Shown: positions 15,377 through 22,758 of the stretch, piece by piece
Numbering within the stretch: the stretch's first letter is position 1
How the letters are laid out: each line of letters starts with the position of its first letter
From: JACNLC01 sp964607375
Lineage (GTDB): Bacteria; Fidelibacterota; Marinisomatia; SCGC-AAA003-L08; JACNLC01
NCBI GenBank assembly: GCA_964607375.1
Contig: CAZSJY010000029.1
Location: 1 to 22,758 of the forward strand
Length of the DNA stretch: 22,758 nucleotides
Direction of reading: 5' to 3'
Notes under the pieces: generated by a model
The model's input: only the letters and a program-made list of their open reading frames with translations
Database searches by the model: none
Told to the model about the DNA's origin: nothing
Position numbers and translations under genes: made by a program

Positions 15377-18300
15377 GTGTTCTTTTCAAATACTCCTAGC
15401 AAAAATACAAATAGTTTTAGGTCAATTACTGTTGGTTTGCTTTCTCCTGAAGAAATACTGGAGAGATCACATGGCGAAGTAATCAAACCAGAAACAATAA
15501 ATTACAGATCATATAAACCTGAAAAAGATGGTTTGTTCTGTGAAAAAATATTCGGTCCGGTTAAGGATTGGGAATGTCATTGTGGTAAATACAAGAGAAT
15601 TAGATATAGAGGAATTATATGTGATCGTTGTGGTGTTGAAGTAACTAGAAAAACTGTCCGAAGAGAGAGAATTGGACACATTGCTCTTTCTGTCCCAGTT
15701 GTTCATATTTGGTTTTTACGTTCAATTCCTAGTAAAATAAGTTATCTTCTTGGCTATACAACGAAACAACTTGAATCAATTGCATATTATGAAAAATATG
15801 TTGTTATCAATCCTGGAGCTTCAGGAAGAAAATATGGAGAATTGATTGATGAGATTGAATACCTAGACCTTGAAGATGAATTTGGTATCGATAGTGAAAG
15901 TGTATCTGAAGATGACATTGATAATGATAACTATTTTTCAGCTTTCATGGGTGGTGAAGCAATTCAACTATTACTCCAAAATTTAAATGTTGAACAAACA
16001 ATAAATGAACTTACTGAATTTGTAAAATCTGGCAAGAAATCTGTTCAGAAAAAAGAAGATGCACTAAAACGACTAAGAATTCTTAAAAAGTTTGATTTAA
16101 GAATTGAAAGAAAAGTAGTAAATAAACCCGAATGGATGGTAATTAATATTTTGCCTGTCATTCCACCTGAGTTAAGACCATTAGTTCCATTGGATGGTGG
16201 TCGCTTTGCTGCTTCTGATTTGAATGATTTATACCGTAGAGTTATTATTAGAAATAACAGATTAAAACAGTTGATGGAGATCAAAGCTCCTGATGTTATA
16301 TTGCGGAACGAAAAAAGAATGCTTCAAGAAGCTGTTGATGCGTTACTAGATAATAGTCGCTTGCAAGCAGCAGTTAGAAGTGGAACAAGAAGACCTCTAA
16401 AATCATTGAGTGATTCTTTAAAAGGCAAGCAAGGTCGTTTTAGGCAGAACCTACTAGGTAAACGAGTGGATTACTCAGGGCGTTCAGTTATTGTTGTTGG
16501 ACCAGAGCTTCAACTTCACGAGTGCGGTTTACCTAAGAAAATGGCGATGGAATTATTCAAACCTCAGATTGTTAGACAACTTATTGAAAGAGGTTATACA
16601 AGGACTCCACGGAGTGCGAAAATGTTGATTGATAGAGACGCACCCGAAGTATATGCAGTTTTGGAATATGTTGTTAAGGATCATCCTGTTTTATTGAATC
16701 GAGCACCTACACTACATAGGCTGGGTGTTCAAGCATTTCAACCTGTTCTTGTAGATGGTCGTGCTATCCGCTTACATCCATTGGTTTGTTCTGCATTTAA
16801 TGCGGATTTTGACGGTGACCAAATGGCTGTTCATGTTCCATTATCAGAGGAAGCTCAAATGGAAGCATGGTTGCTTATGCTGTCAAGCCATAACATTCTT
16901 CATCCTGCTAATGGTAAACCTATTTCAATACCATCACAAGATATGGTTTTAGGTTCATATTATCTCACTAGACCTAAAAAGGGATCAAAAGGTGAAGGAT
17001 CAAGAATATCATCATTGCAAGAGGCTAGACTTGCTTTAGAAAATAATGAAATTGATTTGCATGCAATTGTTGATTATCGAGATGGTGATAAGTGGGTCAA
17101 AAACACAACAATCGGTAGAATTTTATTCAATGGAATTTTGCCTGAAAATGTAGACTACTTCAATGAGATAATTACCAAAAAAAGACTCGAAAATATTGTC
17201 GGATTTTGCTACAAAAATACAGGTAATTATAAAACTGTAGCGTTTTTGGATAGACTCAAAGATATGGGTTTCAAATTTGCATATTTGAGTGGAGCTTCTA
17301 TCGCAATAGAAGATATTCTAATTCCTCAGAAAAAAACTGATATAATCGGAAATGCTGAATCAGAGGTAACAGATATTCAAGGAAAGTATGACCGACAAAT
17401 CTTGACTGAGGGTGAAAGGTATAATAAGGTGATTGATGTGTGGACTTTTGCTACACAAGAAGTTGCTAGAGAAATGTTTGTTGAATTAGAGAATGACAGA
17501 CAGGGATTTAATCCACTATTTATGATGGCAGACTCAGGTGCCCGAGGAAGTCAAGACCAGATTAAACAGTTGGCTGGTATGCGTGGTTTGATGGCGAAAC
17601 CAAAGAAGAGCTTAAAGGGTTCCTCTGGTGAGATTATTGAAAACCCAATTACATCAAACTTTAAAGAGGGTTTATCAGTATTTGAATATTTTATTTCTAC
17701 TCATGGTGCTCGTAAGGGTCTAGCAGATACTGCACTAAAAACAGCTGACGCAGGTTATTTAACTAGAAGATTGGTTGATGTTGCTCAAGATGTCACTGTC
17801 TTTCACGATGATTGTGGAACAATTCAAGGAATGGTCTTTGAAGACTTAAAAGAAGGTGAAGAAATTATTGAACCTTTGATTGATAGAATTTTCGGACGAA
17901 CTACACTTGAACAAATTGTTGATCCTGTAGATGGAGCTGTTATTTCCGATGCAAACACAATAATTGATAACAAAATAATCAGTAAGATTGAAAAAAGTAA
18001 TGTGTACCAAGTTAAGGCTCGTTCAGCTTTAACCTGTGAATCAGAAAAAGGGATTTGCAAAAAGTGTTATGGTTTAAATTTAGCTTCTAACAGAGAAGCT
18101 CTAATTGGAGATGCGGTTGGTATTATGGCTGCTCAATCGATCGGTGAGCCAGGTACACAGTTAACACTTAGAACATTCCACATTGGTGGTACTGCATCAA
18201 GGATTATTGAACAATCCAAGATGACAACAAAAAGAGCAGGTAAGATTAAATTCAACGAATATATTAAGTTGATTGAAAGAGAAGACGATTCTGGAGAGTT

Positions 18301-19684
18301 GATAAATGTTGCTATTGTCAGAAATGGTAAAATTGATGTATTAGATAAAAGTGATAGAGTTCTTTCTTCCTATAATGTACCATACGGCGCAAGAGTTCTT
18401 GTAGAAGATGGCCAAAAAGTTAAAGGTGGGCAAGCTTTATTTAGTTGGGATCCTTATACAGATGTTATTATGGCTAGAACTTCAGGAGTTGTTAACTTCC
18501 GAGATATGATAGAAAGTGAAACGTATGTTGAGGAAGCTGTAGAGGGTGGCAAAAAAATGATTGTTATCACAGAATCCAAAAACAGAAATCTATCTCCTCA
18601 TATAGAAATTGAAACAGAATCAGGTGAAGTAGCCCTTGGTGGAGCAAGCATTTTACCAGTTAAAGCTACTGTTGTTGTTCGTAATGGCAATAGAGTAAAA
18701 GCTGGTGATATTCTTGTTAAAATTCCTAGAGATGTAGGAAAAACCCGTGATATTACAGGTGGTTTACCGCGAATTGCAGAATTATTTGAAGCTCGCCAAC
18801 CTTCAGAACCTGCTGTCGTTACTGAAATTGATGGTCGAGTTAAATACGGCTCAATTAAACGAGGTATTCGCGAAATATTGGTTATTGGTGGTGAAGAAAA
18901 AATTGACAAAAAAACTTATAAGATTCCTTATGGTAGGCATGTAATTGTCCACGATGGTGATTTGGTGTTTGCTGGAGATAGACTTTGCGAGGGTTCTATT
19001 TCTCCACAAGATATTTTGTCAATTCGTGGTCCAGTAAAAGTACAAGAATATTTAGTTAATTCCATTCAAGAAGTTTATAGACTTCAAGGTGTTACTATTA
19101 ACGACAAACACATTGAAATAATTGTCAGACAGATGATACAAAAGGTAGAAGTTGATGATTCTGGAGATACTAATTACCTTCCTCAAGATAGGGTAAATAA
19201 ATTCACTTTACTAAACATCAACAAGCAAATTGCAAAGAAAGTTGTTGTGACAGATGCTGGTGATTCTGATTACGAAATAAAAGATGTAGTGGATAAAGAA
19301 AACATTAAGGATGCTAATAAAGAATTAAAAGAAGCAGGTAAAAAACAGATAAAGTATAAGAAAGCTAATCCAGCTACTTTTAAACATTTACTATTAGGAA
19401 TTACAAGAGCATCACTTAATACAGATAGTTTTATTTCCGCAGCTTCATTCCAAGAAACCACACGTGTTCTGACAGATGCTGCTGTTGAAGGTAAAACAGA
19501 TTATCTTCATGGTTTAAAAGAAAATGTAATAATTGGGCGACTGATACCTGCGGGTACAGGAGCTGATAAAAACAGAGATATCTTGACAAAAAGAATAAAA
19601 GAAGAAACTGAAGTTGCTAATGAAGAAGAGATTACTACCGAAGTTGATGTAGGTCAAGATATAAAAACAATGAATGAAACATAA
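15377..19684 (+). CDS. rpoC: DNA-directed RNA polymerase subunit beta'
   Basis: Catalytic subunit carrying the active-site magnesium. 1435 residues from a GTG start. The N-terminal zinc-binding domain shows CHCGKYKRIRYRGIICDRCG. The catalytic loop NADFDGDQM (475-483) has D477, D479 and D481 intact. GKQGRFRQNLLGKRVDYSG, the bridge-helix region (SGARGSQDQIKQLAGMRGL) and the trigger loop (QSIGEPGTQLTLRTFHIGG, from Q920) are present. A second zinc site uses DDCGT plus CESEKGICKKCYG. The C-terminal part has VTDAAVEGKTDYLHGLKENV and then an acidic tail of about 35 residues. The VPVVHIWFLRSIPSKISYLL segment is FCB-like. It is co-transcribed with rpoB and followed by a 60-bp gap before rpsL. Confidence 0.99.
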   Translation: MFFSNTPSKNTNSFRSITVGLLSPEEILERSHGEVIKPETINYRSYKPEKDGLFCEKIFGPVKDWECHCGKYKRIRYRGIICDRCGVEVTRKTVRRERIGHIALSVPVVHIWFLRSIPSKISYLLGYTTKQLESIAYYEKYVVINPGASGRKYGELIDEIEYLDLEDEFGIDSESVSEDDIDNDNYFSAFMGGEAIQLLLQNLNVEQTINELTEFVKSGKKSVQKKEDALKRLRILKKFDLRIERKVVNKPEWMVINILPVIPPELRPLVPLDGGRFAASDLNDLYRRVIIRNNRLKQLMEIKAPDVILRNEKRMLQEAVDALLDNSRLQAAVRSGTRRPLKSLSDSLKGKQGRFRQNLLGKRVDYSGRSVIVVGPELQLHECGLPKKMAMELFKPQIVRQLIERGYTRTPRSAKMLIDRDAPEVYAVLEYVVKDHPVLLNRAPTLHRLGVQAFQPVLVDGRAIRLHPLVCSAFNADFDGDQMAVHVPLSEEAQMEAWLLMLSSHNILHPANGKPISIPSQDMVLGSYYLTRPKKGSKGEGSRISSLQEARLALENNEIDLHAIVDYRDGDKWVKNTTIGRILFNGILPENVDYFNEIITKKRLENIVGFCYKNTGNYKTVAFLDRLKDMGFKFAYLSGASIAIEDILIPQKKTDIIGNAESEVTDIQGKYDRQILTEGERYNKVIDVWTFATQEVAREMFVELENDRQGFNPLFMMADSGARGSQDQIKQLAGMRGLMAKPKKSLKGSSGEIIENPITSNFKEGLSVFEYFISTHGARKGLADTALKTADAGYLTRRLVDVAQDVTVFHDDCGTIQGMVFEDLKEGEEIIEPLIDRIFGRTTLEQIVDPVDGAVISDANTIIDNKIISKIEKSNVYQVKARSALTCESEKGICKKCYGLNLASNREALIGDAVGIMAAQSIGEPGTQLTLRTFHIGGTASRIIEQSKMTTKRAGKIKFNEYIKLIEREDDSGELINVAIVRNGKIDVLDKSDRVLSSYNVPYGARVLVEDGQKVKGGQALFSWDPYTDVIMARTSGVVNFRDMIESETYVEEAVEGGKKMIVITESKNRNLSPHIEIETESGEVALGGASILPVKATVVVRNGNRVKAGDILVKIPRDVGKTRDITGGLPRIAELFEARQPSEPAVVTEIDGRVKYGSIKRGIREILVIGGEEKIDKKTYKIPYGRHVIVHDGDLVFAGDRLCEGSISPQDILSIRGPVKVQEYLVNSIQEVYRLQGVTINDKHIEIIVRQMIQKVEVDDSGDTNYLPQDRVNKFTLLNINKQIAKKVVVTDAGDSDYEIKDVVDKENIKDANKELKEAGKKQIKYKKANPATFKHLLLGITRASLNTDSFISAASFQETTRVLTDAAVEGKTDYLHGLKENVIIGRLIPAGTGADKNRDILTKRIKEETEVANEEEITTEVDVGQDIKTMNET

Positions 19685-19744
19685 TATTCTTGTTGTTTTG
19701 AAAATTGAAAAACTTGTATTTTATTAGGCTTTATTGGAGTTGAA

Positions 19745-20116
19745 ATGCCAACGATTAATCAATTAGTAAGAAAAGGTAGAAAAACACAAACTAAGAAAAA
19801 CAAAGTACCTGCTTTGAAGGGTTGCCCTCAAAAGCGGGGTGTTTGCACTCGTGTATATACAACTACACCTAAGAAACCGAATTCAGCTCTTCGTAAAGTT
19901 GCTCGTGTTCGATTATCAAATGGATTTGAGGTTAATGCATATATTCCTGGTGAAGGACACAATTTGCAGGAACACTCAATTGTTTTAATTGAAGGTGGAA
20001 GAGTAAAGGATTTACCGGGTGTTCGATATCATGTTGTTCGTGGTGTCTTAGACCCATCAGGAGTTGAAGGAAGAAGAACAAGTCGATCACGTTATGGTGC
20101 AAAGAAACCGAAATAA
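19745..20116 (+). CDS. rpsL: 30S ribosomal protein S12
   Basis: Decoding-centre protein of the small subunit. 123 residues, with PTINQLVRKGRK, CPQKRGVCTRVYTTTPKK, NSALRKVARVRLSNGFEV and GGRVKDLPGVRYHVVRG. The streptomycin-contact lysines, K43 in TPKKPNS and K88 in RVKDLPG (numbered with Met), are both wild type. The Asp after K88 is the one usually methylthiolated by RimO in other bacteria. GGAG at 19736-19739 precedes the ATG. First gene of the str operon; it follows rpoC directly, with no L7Ae-type gene between them as Firmicutes have. Confidence 0.98.
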   Translation: MPTINQLVRKGRKTQTKKNKVPALKGCPQKRGVCTRVYTTTPKKPNSALRKVARVRLSNGFEVNAYIPGEGHNLQEHSIVLIEGGRVKDLPGVRYHVVRGVLDPSGVEGRRTSRSRYGAKKPK

Positions 20117-20136
20117 TATCAGGGATTTGATTTTTT

Positions 20137-20610
20137 ATGCGTAGAAGAAGACCAGAAAAAAGAGAAATATTACCGGATCCGGTATATGGTGACATTGTTG
20201 TTGCAAAGTTCATAAATAATTTAATGGAACGAGGCAAAAAAAGTGTTGCTGAAAAGATTTTTTATAGAGCAATAGATATCATTAAAGAAAAAGAGAAAAC
20301 AGACGGTTTAGAACTTTTCAAAAAAGCTTTAGATAATGTTGCTCCCATACTCGAGGTAAAATCAAAGAGAATTGGTGGTGCTACATATCAAGTACCTACT
20401 GAAATTTCTGATAAGCGTAGAATGGCTTTAGCTATGAGATGGCTATTAGGTTATTCTCGTTCTCGTAAAGGGAGGACGATGGCTGATCGTCTTTCTGCTG
20501 AATTAATTGCTGCAGCAAATAATGATGGTGGATCTATTAAAAAGAAAGAAGATACACACAAAATGGCAGAAGCAAATAAAGCATTTGCACATTTTGGGCG
20601 GTTTAGATAG
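20137..20610 (+). CDS. rpsG: 30S ribosomal protein S7
   Basis: Head protein of the small subunit; it starts 16S 3'-domain assembly and touches the E-site tRNA. 157 residues starting MRRRRPEKREILPDPVYGD, followed by FINNLMERGKKSVAEKIFY, GGATYQVPTEISDKRRMAL and a C-terminus with DTHKMAEANKAFAHFGRFR. All of this is standard. The start is 20 bp after rpsL, preceded by AGGGA at 20121-20125 with an 11-bp spacer. fusA begins 6 bp after the stop. Confidence 0.98.
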   Translation: MRRRRPEKREILPDPVYGDIVVAKFINNLMERGKKSVAEKIFYRAIDIIKEKEKTDGLELFKKALDNVAPILEVKSKRIGGATYQVPTEISDKRRMALAMRWLLGYSRSRKGRTMADRLSAELIAAANNDGGSIKKKEDTHKMAEANKAFAHFGRFR

Positions 20611-20616
20611 AGAAAT

Positions 20617-22701
20617 ATGCAACATACTTCACTTAAACATGTAAGAAATATCGGCATTATGGCTCATATAGATGCTGGTAAAACTACGACTACGGAACGA
20701 GTTCTGTATTATACTGGTCGTACGCATCGAATGGGTGAAGTACACGAAGGTGCAGCTACAATGGATTGGATGGCTCAGGAAAAAGAAAGAGGTATTACAA
20801 TAACATCAGCTGCAACAACAACTTTTTGGAAGGGTAATCGTGTTAATATCATTGATACTCCAGGCCATGTAGATTTTACAATTGAAGTGGAGCGTTCATT
20901 GAGAGTGCTTGATGGTGCAATTGCATTATTTTGTGCTGTTGGTGGTGTTGAACCACAATCCGAAACAGTCTGGCGTCAAGCAGATAAATATAATGTACCT
21001 AGAATTGCGTTTGTAAATAAAATGGATAGAACAGGTGCAGATTTTTATAATGTACTTGAAATGTTGAAAGCAAGACTTGGTGCAAATCCGGTTCCTGTAG
21101 TCCTGCCAATTGGTGCTGGTGATATGTTTGCCGGACTAATTGACCTAGTCAAAAATGAAGCTATCATTTATACAACAGACGATGGTTCTAATTTTGAATA
21201 CCATGAAATTCCAAAGGATCTTAAAGAAGATGCTGCAAAATGGCGACATCGTCTTATGGAAGAAGTAGCATCTTATGATGAAAATCTGATGGACAAGTTC
21301 CTTTCCGACGAAGAGTTACATGCAGATGAAGTTAAGGCAGCAATTCGTAAAGCATGTATTGATGGATCTATGATCCCAACTTTATGTGGGTCAGCCTTTA
21401 GGAACAAAGGCGTTCAAAGGATGCTTGATGGAGTTGTTGATTATTTACCATCACCGGTCGATGTTGGTGGTGTAGTTGGTACAGATGTTAAAAAATCTGA
21501 AAAAGAATTAAAACGCAAACCAAAAGATGATGATCCATTTTCTGCATTAGCATTTAAAATTATGACAGATCCGTATGTTGGTCGACTTACATTTTTCAGA
21601 GTGTATTCAGGTTCTGTGTCAGTCGGGGAACATATTTTAAATCCAAACTCTGGCAAAAAAGAGCGTGTTGGTCGACTTCTATTAATGCACGCAGATAAAC
21701 GAGAAGAACGAACAAAGATTACAGCAGGTGAGATAGCTGCTGTTGTTGGCCTTAAAAACACAAAAACAGGTCACACTTTATGTTCTGTCAAAAATCCGAT
21801 TTTATTGGAAACTATGGAGTTTCCTTTACCAGTAATTTCAATTGCAGTTGAACCTGCTTCAAAAAAAGATCAGGAAAATTTATCTTCAGCTCTTGTGAAA
21901 CTTGCAGAAGAAGATCCTACATTTCAAGTCAATACGGATGAGGATACAGGTCAAACTATTATTTCTGGGATGGGAGAATTGCATTTAGAGATAATAGTTG
22001 ATAGACTTAAAAGAGAGTTTAATGTTGATGTTCGGATCGGATCTCCACAGGTTGCTTATAAAGAAACCATCACTAAAAGTGTTGAACAAGACACAAAATT
22101 TGCAAGACAAACTGGTGGTCGTGGTCAGTATGGTCATGTTGTGATAACAGTTGAACCTAATGAACAAGGCAAAGGATTTGAATTTGTTAATAAGATTGTA
22201 GGTGGTGTTATTCCACGAGAATATATTCCATCTGTTGAATCAGGAATAAAGGATGCTATGAAAAATGGTGTTCTTGTAGGTTATCCATTAGAGGATATAA
22301 AAGTTACACTCACATTTGGTTCATTTCACGAAGTTGATTCTAGTGAAATGTCGTTTAAAATAGCTGGATCAATGGCATTTCAAGAAGCAGCAAAAAAAGC
22401 TGATCCTGCTTTATTGGAGCCAATGATGGCTCTTGAAGTAATTGTTCCTGAGGATTATTTAGGATCAGTTATGGGTGATATTACTTCGAGAAGAGGAAGT
22501 ATCAAAGGAATGGATCAAAGAAAAGATGCTCAGATTTTGAATGCTGTGGTTCCTTTATCTGAGATGTTCGGTTATGCTACTGAACTTAGATCAATGACAC
22601 AGGGTAGAGCTGTTTTTACATTGCAATTTTGTCATTATGCTCAAACACCTGCGTCAATCCAAGAAAGAATTATTGAAAAGTTTTACGGAAAAGTATCTTA
22701 A
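20617..22701 (+). CDS. fusA: Elongation factor G
   Basis: GTPase that drives translocation and, with RRF, ribosome recycling. 694 residues, full length. The P-loop is AHIDAGKT (16-23), switch I carries ERGITITSAATT, G3 is DTPGHVD (80-86) and G4 is NKMD (134-137). Domain 4 shows GGRGQYGHVVITVEP, and domain 5 ends LRSMTQGRAVFTLQFCHYAQ. Codon use follows the genome (almost all Glu codons in the first third are GAA), in clear contrast to tuf, its functional partner. The ribosome-binding site is weak, and the ATG is 6 bp after rpsG, so coupling is likely. Confidence 0.99.
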   Translation: MQHTSLKHVRNIGIMAHIDAGKTTTTERVLYYTGRTHRMGEVHEGAATMDWMAQEKERGITITSAATTTFWKGNRVNIIDTPGHVDFTIEVERSLRVLDGAIALFCAVGGVEPQSETVWRQADKYNVPRIAFVNKMDRTGADFYNVLEMLKARLGANPVPVVLPIGAGDMFAGLIDLVKNEAIIYTTDDGSNFEYHEIPKDLKEDAAKWRHRLMEEVASYDENLMDKFLSDEELHADEVKAAIRKACIDGSMIPTLCGSAFRNKGVQRMLDGVVDYLPSPVDVGGVVGTDVKKSEKELKRKPKDDDPFSALAFKIMTDPYVGRLTFFRVYSGSVSVGEHILNPNSGKKERVGRLLLMHADKREERTKITAGEIAAVVGLKNTKTGHTLCSVKNPILLETMEFPLPVISIAVEPASKKDQENLSSALVKLAEEDPTFQVNTDEDTGQTIISGMGELHLEIIVDRLKREFNVDVRIGSPQVAYKETITKSVEQDTKFARQTGGRGQYGHVVITVEPNEQGKGFEFVNKIVGGVIPREYIPSVESGIKDAMKNGVLVGYPLEDIKVTLTFGSFHEVDSSEMSFKIAGSMAFQEAAKKADPALLEPMMALEVIVPEDYLGSVMGDITSRRGSIKGMDQRKDAQILNAVVPLSEMFGYATELRSMTQGRAVFTLQFCHYAQTPASIQERIIEKFYGKVS

Positions 22702-22703
22702 AA

Positions 22704-22758
22704 GGAGGTAAATCCATGTCTAAGCAGAAATTTGAAAGAACAAAGCCCCATGTAAACA
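22704..22758 (+). repeat. Copy 2 of the tuf 5' repeat (runs off the window)
   Basis: Identical to 7203-7257 over all 55 visible bases, starting at the GGAGG of the ribosome-binding site. The base before the repeat differs between the copies (A here, T at 7202), so this is the left boundary of the identity. Confidence 0.95.
22716..22758 (+). CDS. tuf: Elongation factor Tu (second copy, 3' partial)
   Basis: The first 14 codons (MSKQKFERTKPHVN) are identical in DNA to the tuf gene at 7215, and the gene leaves the window on the right. GGAGG at 22704-22708 lies 7 bp before the ATG. Coming 14 bp after fusA, it is the tufA of the str operon (rpsL-rpsG-fusA-tuf), while the copy at 7215 is the tRNA-linked tufB. 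The visible part cannot show whether it is intact. Confidence 0.95.
   Translation, partial: MSKQKFERTKPHVN

Noticed and set aside
11585..19684. Rifampicin- or lipiarmycin-type resistance changes in rpoB/rpoC
   Set aside because: The main rifampicin positions (D462, H472, S477) are wild type, and I see no altered catalytic or switch motif that would support a resistance claim.

Overview
The window is AT-rich, tightly packed bacterial chromosome. Protein signatures point to the FCB group (Bacteroidetes/Chlorobi/Ignavibacteria and relatives). RpoB carries the VHYTHYGR variant beside the rifampicin region where proteobacteria have VHPTHYGR, RpoC has the FCB-like VPVVHIWFLRS segment, and the surface-polysaccharide genes look like those of free-living members of this group. 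Several genes have clear Shine-Dalgarno sites, which are usually weak in true Bacteroidetes. I therefore lean to a Chlorobi/Ignavibacteria-type lineage, but I cannot place it below superphylum.

Layout. Positions 1-3265 (+): end of a polysaccharide-cluster gene, a WecB-type UDP-GlcNAc 2-epimerase, and a large membrane-anchored sugar transferase with an extra central domain. Positions 3270-4130 (-): an exported protein with a roughly 88-residue, Asp/Glu-rich, repeat-containing segment ahead of a Gly/aromatic-rich domain. Positions 4340-6657 (+): ddl and cysS, overlapping by 4 bp. Positions 6804-7158: tRNAs Thr(UGU), Tyr(GUA), Gly(UCC) and Thr(GGU). Positions 7215-8902: tuf, rpmG, tRNA-Trp and secE. 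Positions 8911-19684: nusG, rplK, rplA, rplJ, rplL, rpoB, rpoC. Positions 19745-22758: rpsL, rpsG, fusA and the start of a second tuf.

From 6804 to the right end everything is on the + strand with short gaps. It is one long information-processing block: tRNA-tufB unit, secE-nusG, rif region, then str operon. The four-tRNA-tuf unit has the same order and anticodons as E. coli thrU-tyrU-glyT-thrT-tufB. No gap without a gene exceeds about 210 bp.

The most notable signals are these. (1) tuf uses codons very unlike its neighbours (27 GAG to 8 GAA, against mostly GAA around it). (2) The two tuf copies are identical over all visible sequence, including the ribosome-binding site. (3) The acidic exported protein contains a perfect 51-bp direct repeat. 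(4) The sugar transferase has an unusual composite architecture. I found no phage, transposon, CRISPR array or clearly new defence or biosynthetic system.
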